Of a stretch of DNA of 64,000 nt, positions 24,312 through 36,260 are shown one piece after another. The position numbers and the translations under genes were made by a program. Below the pieces are notes generated by a model. It made no database searches. It was given only the letters and a program-made list of their open reading frames with translations, and was not told the DNA's origin. Every line of letters begins with the position of its first letter. Within the stretch, counting starts at the first letter, position 1. Location: contig OY987265.1 of assembly GCA_963920665.1 (NCBI GenBank), positions 36,275,001-36,339,000 on the forward strand. Reading direction: 5' to 3'. This DNA is from Straminergon stramineum. Lineage: Eukaryota; Streptophyta; Bryopsida; Hypnales; Calliergonaceae.

Positions 24312-25267
24312 CCCCTCACCGCCGAAGGGGATGAAAAGTGTCCTTAGGTCAAATTCAAGGAGCTGTAATTTTTGCATCCAATGTCTGAATTCAATAAAAC
24401 TTGTTGGAAATTTTTTTTTCTCTCTTCTAGTTTGTGTGATAAAATTTTCAGATCAATACAAGATGTACTGAATTTTTGTAAGCCAATCAAAGTTCACAAG
24501 TTCAATTTGAGTTCACTAAACTACATTTGATGGCTGCAACTTTGGGGGCTTGTATCTCCTTCATTCAAAGTCCTTTTTCAATAAAATTTAACGAGTTATG
24601 TTCCCCTTGAAGTCTAGTTATTGTGGTAGAATTTTCATATCAATCTAGATTGTTTTGAATGTCTGGGAGCAATTCGAAGTTCAAAATCCAGACATTTTTG
24701 GATTACAGTGAACTTTGGTGGCTTGTTTCTTCTTCACACAATGTTTGTTTCCAATAATTTTTTTTGGAAAATTTGTGCATACTAGTCTAGTTTTTGTGTA
24801 TAAAATTTCATATCAATCCAAAAAGTTATGAGTGACTGAGAAACATTTTAGTAGGAGGTTCAATTTTTGATGTATTTTTTGTAACTTTTCTTGCTATTTT
24901 TTGACATTTCAAAGCCATTTTGCAGACACAATGAGTCAATTGAATGATATTTTTTTCATCAATGTGTTTGTATGTTGATTTTGAATCAATTTATAGTTTA
25001 AAGTTTCTCAATTTGAGTAGATTTAGAAACCAAATTTCACCTCCAAATGTGTTTTTAGAGAAATTTTAGCATCCTTTTTCAATACTAAAACATTATCATC
25101 TTTCAATCTATGCGGTCAAATGACACCAAATTTGATGCATGTCATCTACAACAAGTGCACTACAACATTGTATGGTTGAGATATCTATAACTAAGTAAAA
25201 ATTATATCTATAACACTTCAAAAGGAATGTTGTTTTTGAACCTGTTCAAGCCTTAGGCGATGAGGGG
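24312..25267 (+). mobile_element. TTAA-flanked DNA element, 956 bp, best terminal repeats
   Basis: TTAA at 24308-24311 and 25268-25271. The left end is CCCCTCACCGCCGAAGG; the right end in reverse complement is CCCCTCATCGCCTAAGG, with 15 of 17 bases identical. The interior shares ATCTTTCAATCTATGCGGTC with the other long members. No coding frame of note, so it is non-autonomous and appears relatively young. Confidence 0.8.
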
Positions 25268-25979
25268 TTAACTTACAGGTATAATTGGAGTTGAGACCTT
25301 GCTTTGGAATTACTTGTTGCACTTTATCTCTGCTCCACAAACACCAGAAGCCTTACCAAGTCCAATGACCAAAAAGGAACAAAATGTTGATACTTGATAG
25401 AGACCCTCTATAACCTTACAATAAATAGAACCCATCCAAAAGATATGCCTGTCTTGAGTGTTTGAAGGTTATGAGTAAAGAAAGGAGATTTTCGGAAGAT
25501 TCATGAGCCTTCTCTTTTCCTATCATGTCAACTGATGTGGAAATCAAACTTGTTGAAAGCTTCGTCACGAGCCTCTTCATAAAGACTTGTAAGGATAGCT
25601 GTTTTTGAATCTGGCCGTGCACGATGTTAAGTCTGAATATCGTCTCAAACTACGAGCTCCATTGTAGAGATCTCCAATTGCAATGCCTAAAATGATCACC
25701 ATTCTCGGAGCATAACTCTTGAACTGCGAGCAGCCAAGCAAGCCCTAATCATCTGTATGTGACATTGATGATGGTGTGAATTTTGTTTTTCAGGCGATCC
25801 TTGAGTTCTTTCAGGACTTCGTGGATTTGGAACTGAAGTTCATTGTAGATGACGTCACCACTGGTGATCCCAATGCTACTGGTTTGACATGGCATTTAGG
25901 TATATAGGAAACCCTCTGAATTATGGTGTTTCCTTTTGGACATGATTTTCAGCAGATATAGATTGCTCTCCGGAGCTTT

Positions 25980-26170
25980 GAGAAAACATCATTAAGAGAA
26001 TCTGAGATCTCTCTATGGTCACAATGATTCCAGTGATATTGCCATGATACGGGACCTCTCTATGATCATCATGATTATATGGGAATATCACCATAATACA
26101 TTTGGGAGACTTCTCCATGAGGCATGGAGAAGAATATCTTTGTGATTCCCTCTGTCTAATGTTTCCAAAA
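25980..26170. repeat. Fold-back MITE in the NTF2-like fragment intron (left arm)
   Basis: It carries AACATCATTAAGAGAATCT at the left and GGGAGACTTCTCCATGA further in. It resembles the Sec14 intron-5 element and is present identically in the right arm (about 41,930-42,115), so it predates the inverted duplication. Another copy is at 63,645-63,830. Confidence 0.5.
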
Positions 26171-26654
26171 CAATCTAATTCTACTGTTAGTAAACCTTGA
26201 TGTTTTGCTTTTCAAGTCAAGATGATGAAACTCTCTCTCTTCATGTAGATTTTAATTGTCTCACGAAACGTTGTCTTTGATGTTTATGAACCAGAGTGGA
26301 ACGGTACGCCATTTCCGTTGAGCAAGGGTTGTACCTTTCATCGCTGCCAAGTGTTGAATGGCAAACAGCAGTTTGTGTAAGCACTTCACCAGCCTGTAAG
26401 TTATGTTTCGGTAATTATTTCTTGGTTTCTGTTTCTTGCAATTGATCATTCGGGGAGTCTCTGATGTCCAGTGACTAAGTTTCACAGTTTTTTCTGATAG
26501 GCAGAAGAGGCTTCAACCAAACCTGGCGATCTGACACTGGTGAGTACTAAGCGTGAACACTTTTTCTCCACCTGAGTCATTTGTCCTGTTCTACTGGTGA
26601 ACCCACCCTGTTTGTTGTGTGTACGGAAAACACGGTAATTACTCTCAACCTTAA

Positions 26655-28959
26655 CCCCTTAACGCCTGAGGGTTTGGAGAGACTCATCATCTACTTCACC
26701 ATATTTTTTATGAAAGGAGAATACAGTAGGCTTTAGGTCTACAATGATAGACTATATTGAAGGCAAAAAAATTTCCTATCATACATATTGTAGTTAAGTA
26801 CATTTTCAAAATGTCAAAACACCAAGTGAAAAAAAATGTTGAACATGATAAATTGGGAAGTATAGGGTGGTTCTAAAATAAGTTGTTCGTATATCATGGA
26901 GTCAATCCGTGTTATTGGGTGGTGAGATACAACCCTGGAGAACAAGTCAGGCGTACCCAGAGAAAGGCTGCTATGACAAAATTGATGGCCTCCAATCATT
27001 ACTCACCGGACTGAGCGGTGTACACTATTCAAGTATTAGTTGCAAGGTTTGAGTGTTAGTTGTGAGATTTAGAGATAAACTTTGAAATACCAAATTGTGT
27101 TTAGGCACAAAATTGCCAATGCCAAATGAATATTTCTATTTATCCCTAATTGCCCAATCAACTATTCATGGTTGATCTAAAATTTCAGGCTTGACATTGT
27201 GTAGGCAATAAAATACCCTTGACTATTTCAAAAAATATTATAGGCAATTTTGAAGGTTTATTATTAAAAACTTTTTTTTCATTAAAAAATGGTAAATATT
27301 TAATTTGTAAGAGGTCCTCAAAGGCATATATGTACCCTTAGATGTTGGGTATGATACACTTGCAAAACAAACATTTATACTTATTGCAATCTTTAATCCG
27401 AACATCCTTCTACCTTTCTACTTTCTTCATCTTCATCCAGGACCTAGACTTGCTCCCCATCCTAGAATTAGAAATAAAAAATATCGATTAAAAAACTTTT
27501 CAAACATTCATTACAAGAGTAATTTCAACAACAAATGTTTCTGAATGTTCTCACATGTTCTATGGTTTGTGTGAATTAATATTTTATAGGGGCACGTGTA
27601 TAGGCAAGTGAAAGTATTGACGTGCATATCATCCAAATGTAAAAAGGTCTGATGCTAGGATGTGCTTCAAAACATCTTGTGATGCTACAAGGTTTGTCGT
27701 AGCAACACTCAGTCGAGGCATTCCCCTATAATTTAGAAACATAGCTTCTACTGTAGGGACTTCAAAACATCTTGACATGCTATAAGGTTATGTCATAGCA
27801 AGTCTCAGTTGAGGTCCCCATCAACTTCATTAGCATTGTTTCTAAATGAACCTTTCTTCAAAATGAGTGTGAGAACATCATTTAATAATGAATTGTCCAT
27901 CATGAATCCTCAAAGGATATGGGATAATTTGAAGATGAGAGCTTGACCACTCATTGTCAAAATGCAAGAATTGTACTCAAAGTAGAATTTTAGTCCTCAT
28001 TTTAGCATAGTAGAATACCTTCTTTCAAAAAACTTTGAACTAAAAAGAAGTGGGTAATTAAGCTAAGTTTAATCTCTAAATTTTTTTTTGAGGTTTTGAG
28101 GCTCATACTAAAAGTTATGGACAAGTTTCAAAGAGGGATTGGAAGGGACATTTTTTTGGACAATTTAAAACCGTCTCTTTGATATTTGTCCATAACTTTT
28201 TATTGGAGTCTTGAAATCTCAAATCAATTTTTGTAAATGAAATTTGGCTTGATTTAACAAATTTTTAAATTTCAAATTTTTTTGGGAAAAATTATTCTAC
28301 TATGCCCAAATGAGGTTTGAAATTCTACTTTGAGATTATTTGAAATTATTGTGAAATTCTTAAGAGAAATATGAAAAAAACTCTTATCTAATATAGAATA
28401 GACTCAAAAAATCTGAAATTTTCACCATATTTGTACCGTAATATTTTAGTGCATAAGAGCATGGTATAAATGAAAGTTATTGTGCTATTCTAAAATTAGA
28501 AAATCAACAAACTAGGCCCAAAGTTCATATTTCCAAGAAAATCTAAAAAACAATTTGGACCCATTTCATTTATTTCCAAAAAATCATTGGGACTCAAGGA
28601 CTAGGCCTGCACTCAAGTTGTATTTGAAGACTGGGGCTGTAATGGGGTTGCTATAATTGTTGCATACTAGCTACATTGGTCACCCTCCATGCAACCTCTA
28701 CAACTCCTGACAAGTATTCTCCCTCATCCCAATGTATGTCTAAAACCTTGTATTGTATTCTTGGTAGAATACAAGCTTTGCATAGGTACAAAATCTTTAA
28801 TTTTGCTGATTTTCTTTATTTTTAAATTGCTAAATTTTCAACTTACTCTTGCCCCCAACTTTATAGTTCAATAGATTTCATTTTGATTCCAATTGTGTTA
28901 TGTAAATGCAACCAGAACACAAACCGTAGGCCATTTCTAGCCATCTCGGCGTTAAAGGG
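26655..28959. mobile_element. TTAA-flanked insertion, 2,305 bp, with exact empty site
   Basis: TTAA at 26651-26654 and 28960-28963. Ends are CCCCTTAACGCCTGAG and, in reverse complement, CCCTTTAACGCCGAG. The right arm of the inverted duplication has the same flanks joined at one TTAA (41,417-41,420), with the preceding CTCTCAACC and following CACACAATAATCC unchanged. This is direct in-window proof of insertion after the duplication, with a 4-bp TTAA duplication. The interior is AT-rich with no long frame and contains a fold-back repeat at 27,976-28,334. Confidence 0.88.
27976..28334. repeat. Fold-back repeat nested in the TTAA insertion
   Basis: CTCAAAGTAGAATTTTAGTC at the left faces TTTGAAATTCTACTTTGAG at the right. 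Inside, AAAAGTTATGGACAAGTTT faces TATTTGTCCATAACTTTT. The arms are about 160 bases and imperfect. Confidence 0.6.
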
Positions 28960-30206
28960 TTAACACACAATAATCCTAAGCTTTTAGTGCTTTGTACGTA
29001 TGCAGGTGGCTTTAAAGGGGCTTGGTGCATGGCTATGGAGATTTCCATCACTTGCGTTTAATTTGGTTTCGGAAGAGTCGTTTCTGAAGGTGTTAGTTTA
29101 GGTCGAAGATGGAAAGGCGTGCAAATTGGAGGACCAAATAAAATGGTTTTGTTACCTGATTTTGTTTTCAGGTAAGCCTGGTTCCCTTCGCCATCCCTTG
29201 CCATTTTGTGCAAGTCAGTTTCAATCATGGCAAATTGGTGGTCTGATTGGAAGGTGTGAGTTTGTGTAGCTTCCACCGCCATATGATTTTATTGAACTGA
29301 TTTGCTGAAATGCCTAAGGTAATTTGCATGCAAGTAAGCTATTGAGCATTGATGCTATTATTGACTTGCCTACTTTTATCTGGTTGGATCTTGTTTGAAG
29401 TCCAAAGAATATTCTAGATTCTCTTTTTATGCATTTTTTGGACTTTGTAGGTATGAACTATGAATTTTGAAAGTGCTAAAAATAGGTGTATCCAAGAGCT
29501 ATCCTAGGCCATCATGAGTAGAGACAATACATTTTAGGTAGGTAAGCATTTGTAGTTTGTGGTTTTTGGAAGAAGTTCCAATTGGGTGCAATTTCCTTAT
29601 ATTTTCTTTTAGCTTACCTATTTAGTTGTGTAGTCCATGTTGTATTGCCTATGAATTGAGAATTTGTTTTTTGGGATGTATATACAAGCATGGAGGTTGA
29701 GAAGGACACATGGAACATCCAATAGTTGACAAGTCTTGCATTGTTGCTATTGGAATAGATAAATGGATTGATGAATGTTCTTGTTTTGAGGTAAGGTGAT
29801 GCTTTGGGATGGGCTTAGTTGTGGGGCATTCTTGCTTGAAAAGAATAGAGTTATGTCAACATTTAGTAACATCGTAGATTTGTCATTGAACCACCAAATA
29901 AGGCTTGCCAATGGCTATTTTCATCATTATTTGTTAGGTCAATCTTGTCTTTCCCTAGAAACAAGCATTGCATTTCTTCTTTGAATTTGAGGATAACTTT
30001 GAACATTTCTATTGACTTACATATTTTTACAAACTCTTGGATCTTCTCTACATTGTTGTTGTACATGTCTTTAGGTACTCAATAGTATTTCTTGAACATA
30101 TGTAATCACTAACTACAATGGATAATGTAATTTCGAGTTCCCATTATGAATGCATATTGCACATATTGGGATCTAAATGTTTATCATGTTCTCAAATATT
30201 GTCTTA

Positions 30207-31979
30207 CGTTATTGTGATGTGGGTCGTCTATTAGTTAAAATTTGTTGCAGCCCTAGTAACACCTTACAACTCCAAACATACTTCAAGAGCCCTTCACAAC
30301 TTTTTGGGCTCATCATGTTCCAGGTCCAGTATCACTTAGGCCCAATTAACTAACATTGTACATGCTATGCACTCATAGCATTAGTTCTCATTTTCAACTG
30401 ACTTTGCTAAATTCCAATGCTTGGGACTACTAATACACACTCCACTCGTGGCACTTGGCATGTCACTTGGTGACATCGGGTGGAATTTCCATCTTACTGT
30501 ACTAGGACTCTTGGTGGCACTACTCACCACAGTCCTAACCAACCTTGATTGTCACCCCATTCCATACTAGCCCCTTTTTGTACTTGCTATTTTCACACCA
30601 ATACTAACCGGGATTCACAACTCGGAATCCATTGCCAAGGGCCTAGCAAGGAGTAGGACTCCAACCAACTGGTGCCCCAGGATACATACACAAGTGTCCC
30701 AAGGAGCCTTGAAGCCGGTGGTGAAGTTACATCACCACCCATGAGTCACCGGGACTCACCAAAGCTCTAAGAAGGAGGGAGGAGGGAGACTAACCCCTCC
30801 TATAGTACTTTTTATGGCATTTGACAAATCCCCCCTTTGTGGGTCAAAGGGACTTCCCAAACCCCCTTGGGTTTTGGAAGACCACTCATTTCCACCCGAA
30901 CTCCCCCCAAGTTCCACCTCCATTTGTACTCCTGAACTTCCAAACGGCGTAACTTTGTTGTCAGGGCTCAAAATCACACATGTGAGCCCATTTTGGATAT
31001 CCGCGCGACGAGAAGATGCCTATGGACTACTCACTTGTCCCTTTTGGAAAATTTCTCACAAAGTTATGGCCCTCCAAAGATTCGGATTCACCAAGAGCGG
31101 CGTCACGCTTTCACCACAACCCTTCTTTTGGTCATAACTTTTGGCTCATGTCTTAGAACCTCGTAATGCTTGGCATTCTAGGTTCCTTGGCTTTGTAGCT
31201 TTCCAATGATATGATACATGCAATGCTTTGTTGAGTGATTCCTTATGAACCCCTCACACCTAGCCTTTAAGTATCTTGGCATCACCAGGACACCCCGAAC
31301 TTTGAACGACCATAGCTTCTAGCCTACTAGTCCAAATCACACGTTCTTTAGATGGTTAGAAGCGTATTCTCAAGAGCTTTCCAAGAATGTATAACATGCT
31401 ACTATTCTCTCCTTAATCAAGGCCCTATTATGCCTTGTTTGCTCGAGAGTCTCTCATTTCTCCCTTCTTAGCCTATTGCAAGGCTAGGGAAGTTACCCCC
31501 AAGGTCCCCCTTGCTCACTAAGGCACTTCGGGCACCCCAAGGAGATAGGGGCGTGAAAAAATTAAACATATATATATTTCAATATTAGTTCTATACTTGC
31601 AAGTTAGTTATCTCAAATCTTAAAGGTCAATGGATAGGTATTTATAAAGTAGCTTGTAATTCCTAATTGCTTTTACTTTATTTAATAGATTAAAAAAATA
31701 GCATATAAAGGTTAAGAAAATAATTTATAGGGAGGAGAGAAGGGTTGTTGGATATATATTATGAGGTTTTGTGGATGAAGATAGATTCACTAAAGCAATA
31801 GTGAAGTTATACTTTATCTAAAATCAAGTATTTTTCAAAATGGGTTTTAACTAATTATTGTGATTGGGTTGGTGTTGGAATTGAGGTTTTCTTGGTCATA
31901 GGCATTTTGAGACAAACAAACACTACCACAGCCAAAAGCCCCATACTTTTCTAGATTGACCGCAAACCTCATGACAACG
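30207..31979. mobile_element. 1.8-kb insertion in the inner part of the left arm
   Basis: By comparison with the right arm, where AATATTGTCTTAT-type sequence runs straight into ATATGGTTACAAGG, this stretch is extra. Its ends are CGTTATTGTGATG and CTCATGACAACG, a short imperfect inverted pair. The interior to about 31,560 is C-rich and distinct from the surroundings, with a 107-codon frame at 30,814-31,137 that I do not recognise. It could be a retrotransposon piece or a DNA element. Confidence 0.45.
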
Positions 31980-32079
31980 TAACATATGGTTACAAGGAAT
32001 AAAAACAACCTAAAGAGTTGATTGAGTGTTAAGATCAAACATTTGAAAATCTTGAAGTTGAATTTTGTTGTGTTCTTAT

Positions 32080-32611
32080 TACCTTTCTACAAATAAATTC
32101 ATGTGTTGCTTATATTATTGTACATGCATTATTTTAAGAACCAAATATACAGTGCAACATAAAAATCATCTAATTGTAAATGAAGAGGATGACTCAAATT
32201 CACTATTCAATAGTGGTATGAAAAGAAAAATTACATAAGCAATAAATGGATTGGCAAGTGGAGACCTCCCATGAATAGAATACCATTGATGAAGAGGTTG
32301 GTCCATGAAGTTAATTTTGTCTATGCATGAAGGATATCACTTTTGGTCTTTGCAAAATGCACAATTTGGTTGGCCTTTCTTCCAAAATGGTTGTTGAACT
32401 ATACATAGTCTTAAGGTTCAATCTTAGATCACCACATTTCTACTAGTGAAGCCTCCCAAAAAATTTGGTAGCTTGTCAAACTACAAACAACATTGTCCAT
32501 TCAACACTTCCAATAGTTCCAAGTTGATCAACTTTCCAAAAGCTATAGGTAAATATCAAATTTTACTTTCTTAGTTTCTCTAACATCCAATTGCCTCAAA
32601 ATTAAAATTCA
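32080..32611. other. AT-rich DNA, nothing recognised
   Basis: No coding signal or clear repeat structure between the inner end of the duplicated arm and the tandem repeat downstream. Confidence 0.4.
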
Positions 32612-33175
32612 TTAGAGGAGATTTTAGGCTCCGGGAGAACTCCAAATTCTCGGATTGCAAGGAACGTGGAAATTGCACTATAGTAATATTGTAGCACTAG
32701 TTTGACGTGGCTAAAGTGTAGCCATATCATTTGAATTTTGTTTTAAAACGAATTTTTTTTCAATTTTAGAACAATTTTTTTTATAAATTTAAAAAAAAAT
32801 GAAATTTTTTCTCACAACGGTGAGTTGTTACCTCTCTACACTGGAAACAAGCTTTAAATGGCCCTCCTAGGGCCCAAAATCTCTTCTAGTGCATGAAAAG
32901 AGATTTGAGGCCTGGGGAGGGCTTCAAGTTGTCAAAATGTAGGAAACGTGGAAATCGCATTGCAGTAATAGTGTGGCCAAGTCATTTTAAATTTTTAATT
33001 AATTAATTATTTCTTTTCTTAAATTTTTTTCAATTATAGAACAATTTTTTTATAAATTTTATAAATTCTTTTAATAGTGGCCAGCCATTCCTTCACTACA
33101 TTGGGAACAACAAAGGGAATAGGCTTGAAACAACCCTCCCTGGGTTTGAAATCTCTTCTCCTAGACAAACCAATT
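32612..33175. repeat. Diverged tandem duplication, period about 280 bp
   Basis: Two consecutive copies share GAAACGTGGAAATCGCA-type sequence, a TTTCAATTNTAGAACAATTTTTT-type run, a CTACANTGGGAAC-type block and AAATCTCTTCT. They lie just beyond the decayed 3' end of the LRR array. Confidence 0.5.
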
Positions 33176-33179
33176 TCTT

Positions 33180-35488
33180 AGCTTCTTTAGTTTGCAACAT
33201 CCCTATAGATTCAATACTTCTAACTTACTCAAGTCTTTCAAAGCATTCAATGTATTTTTGGATTCTACTTCCTCCAAGAAGAAATCAATATCTTTGAGGT
33301 GTACTTCAACATTGCTTGACAATACACTTTCTAGTAATTGGAGATCTCAAATCACAAAGCAATTCTGCAAATGTAGCTTTTGCAAATTCATAAGTTGTTC
33401 CAAAGACCTAGGAAAGCTTCTTAAAGTTGCAATACCATGAAGATCTAGGATTATCAAGTTGCACAATTTTTGAATGACATACTAATTCTAGATAGTCTTT
33501 TCAAATAGAACCAAGTTCCAAAGATTTGTGAAAACCGCGAAAGACTCATGCAAATTCTAGATTGTATATGATTTGAGATTCAAATTCCGAAGACTTCTAA
33601 GATTGTCAAAAGATTTTGGCAAATTTTAGATCCTAATTTGTCCACGATCCAAATGATTCAGATTTACAAGGCCTCCAAATAAATGTAGTAGCTCCACAAG
33701 CTCGCCAAAAGTTCCTTAGCTTCCAAAGAAATACATAACACTTTGGATTCTAGTCCCTTAAAGATCCAAATTATTCACAATTTGGAGGTCTCCAAATGAA
33801 TTTGGTAGCTCTACGAGTTGACTATAGTCCTATAGATTCAAGATTTCCAAATTGCTCAATTTTCTAAAAGATCCAAGAAAATTCTGAATTCCACTCCCTT
33901 CAAAATCTAAATTTTTCAATTTTTGGAGGTCTCCAAATGAATGAGGTAGCTCTACAAGCTCACTACAATATCGCAGATTCAACACTTTTAAGTTGCCCAA
34001 TGCTCCAAAAGATTTAGATAAACTTTGGATTCTATTCCCTTCAAGATCCAAGTTTTTCAAATTTGGGAGTCCACCAAATGAATTTGATAGCCCCAAGAGC
34101 CCATAACAAGCCCATAGATTCAACATTTCTAAATTGCTCAATTTTCCAAAAGATTCAAGCAAACTTTGTACTCCATTCCCTTGAAGATCCAAGTTTTTCA
34201 AATTTTGGAGGTCTCTAAATGAATCCAGTAGATCTACAAGATCAACACAATATGATAGATTCAATACTTCCCAATTGCTCAAGTTTCCAAAAGATTTAGG
34301 TAAACTTTGGATTCCACTCCCTTGTAGATCTAAGTATTTTAAGTTTTTAAGGTCTCCAAATGAATTAGGTAGTCCAACAAACCTATAACAAGCTTGTAGA
34401 TTCAACACTCCCAAATTGCTCAAGTTTCTAAAAGATTCAGGTAAACTTTGGATTCCACTCCCTTTAAGATCCAAGCTTTTTAAATTTTGGAGGTCTCCAA
34501 ATGAATCAAGTAGCTCTATAAGCCTACAACAAGCCCATAGATTCAACACTTCTAAGTTGCTCAACTTTTTGAAAGACTTGGGTAAACTTTGGATTCCACT
34601 CCCTTGAAGATCCAAATTTTTTAGGTTTTCAAAACCTTTCCATGAATTTCGTAGCCCAAATAGCTTATAATAAGTTGGTAGATTCAACATTTTTAAATTA
34701 CTCAACTTTTCAAAAGATTCGGGTAAAATTAGGATTCCACTCCCTTGAAGACCCAATTTTTTCAAATTTGGGAGGCTACCAAAAGAATTAGGTAATCCCA
34801 TGACCCTATAACAATCTTGTAGATTCAAAACTTCGAAGTTCTTCAACTCTCTAAAATATTCAAATAAACTTTGGATTCCACTCTTTTGAAGATCTAAGTT
34901 TTTCAAATTTTGAAGGCCTCCAAATGAATTTGGTAGTTGGATAAGTAGACTACAATCTTGTAGGTTCAATACTTCCAAGTTGTTCAACTTTCCAAAGGAT
35001 TTAGGTAAACTCTGGATTCTACTCCCTTCAAGATCCAAATTTTTCAAATTTGGGAGGCCACCAATTGAATTTGGTAGCCCCAAGAGTCCATAACAAGCTT
35101 GTAGATTCAACACTTCTAAGTTGCTCAATTTTCTAAAAGATTTAGGTAAAAATTGGATTTCACTTCCTTGAAGATCTAAGCTTTTCAAATTTTGGAGGTC
35201 TCCAAATGAATTTGGTAGCTCTACAAGCTCATTGCAACACTGTAGATTCAACACTTTCAAATTGTTCAACTTTCCAAAAGACTCAAGTAAACTTTGGATT
35301 CCACTTTCTTGAACATTTAAGTTTTTCAAAGTTTGGAGGCCTCCAAAGGAATTTGGTAATTTGTTGAGCCTATAACAAGATCGTAGATTCAACACTTCCA
35401 AACTGTTCAACTTTCCAAAAGATTCAAGTAAACTTTGGATTCCACTCCCCTGAAGATTCAAGCTTTCTAAATTTTGGAGGTCTCCCAA
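33180..35488 (-). pseudogene. LRR continuation of the TNL gene, out of frame then decayed
   Basis: From 35,488 down to 33,830 an open frame of 552 codons continues the LRR array of the upstream TNL exon, but in a different frame. Repeats alternate between LPNSFGDLQNLKNLDLQGSG and IQSLPESFGKLSNLEVLNL-type units. After the stop at 33,830 recognisable LRR text continues to about 33,180 with several stops (for example NLRSLRNLNLKSY). So the original LRR domain was longer than either open frame, and its 3' part is dead or is translated only if the frame change is a sequencing error. Confidence 0.8.
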
Positions 35489-36260
35489 AGGAATTTGGTA
35501 GTTGGAGAAGTTGACTATAATCTTGTAGGTTCAAATCTTCTAAGTTGCTCAACTTCCCAAAGGACTCGGGCAAACATTGGATTGCACTCCCTTCAAGATG
35601 TAAGTTTTTCAAGTTTTGAAGGCCTCCAAAAGAATCAGGTAATCCCATGAGCCTATAACAAGCCCGTAGATTCAACACTTCTAATTTATTCAATTCTCCA
35701 AAAGATTCAGGTAAACTCTGGATTCCACTTTCTTGAAGATGTAAGTTTTTCAAATTTTGGAGGTCTCCAAATGAATTTGGTAGCTCTAAAAGCTCACCAC
35801 AACACTGTAGATTCAACACTTTCAAATTGTTCAACTTTCCAAAGGACTCAGGTAAACTTTGGATTCCACACCCTTGAAGATCTAAGTTTTTCAAATTTTG
35901 GAGGCCTCCAAAGGAACCTAGTAGTCCCATGAGCCTATAACAATATCGTAGATTCAACATTTCCAAATTCATCAAATTTCCAAAAGATTCAGGCAAACTT
36001 TGGATTCCACTCCCTTGAAGATGTAAGTTTTTCAAATTTTGCAGGCCTCCAAAGGAATCTGGTAGGTGGACAAGTCGACTACAATATTGTAGTTTCAAAT
36101 CTTCTAAGTTGCTCAACTTCCCAAAGGACTCGGGCAAACTTTTGATTCCACTTTCTTGAAGATGTAAGTTTTTCAAATTTTGAAGGCCTCCAAAGGAATC
36201 TGGTAGCTTTTGGAGCTTGCTACAATACCATAAATCCAATACTTCTAACTTCCTCAAATT
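33840..36260 (-). repeat. 141-bp tandem LRR doublets, about 17 copies
   Basis: The LRR-coding stretch is a tandem array with a period near 141 bases (47 residues, two LRRs). For example, GGATTCCACTCCCTT-type marks lie 141 bases apart at about 34,451 and 34,592. Copies are very alike, suggesting recent expansion or homogenisation by unequal exchange or conversion. Confidence 0.85.

Larger units (their letters stand above)
25794..29101 (+). pseudogene. NTF2-like (SnoaL-like) protein, C-terminal exons, left copy
   Basis: Four exon-like pieces: 25794-25899 (AILEFFQDFVDLELKF, then GLTWHL), 26295-26376 (EWNGTPFPLSKGCTFHRC), 26501-26539 (AEEASTKPGDLTL) and 29006-29101 (VALKGLGAWLWRFPSLAF, then stop). 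Together they match what I recall of plant NTF2-like proteins with the WHLEWKGxPFPFSKGC and KPGD signatures. The N-terminal exons are absent next to this arm, and the second junction does not keep phase with the expected frame. I therefore call it a gene fragment. The last intron holds the 2.3-kb TTAA element; the first holds a fold-back MITE. Confidence 0.6.
25544..30206 (+). repeat. Large inverted duplication, left arm
   Basis: Without the insertion at 26,655-28,959, this arm is about 2,358 bases and is the reverse complement of 40,174-42,527 (about 2,354 bases), with only scattered substitutions. The arms enclose about 10 kb containing the TNL gene. Similarity ends abruptly at 25,544 / 42,527. 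At the inner side, 31,985-32,075 matches the reverse of about 40,080-40,170, so the original arm reached further before an insertion at 30,207-31,979. Confidence 0.9.

Noticed and set aside
33840..36260. CRISPR-like regular repeats
   Set aside because: The 141-bp periodicity is coding LRR sequence in a plant gene, without repeat-spacer structure.
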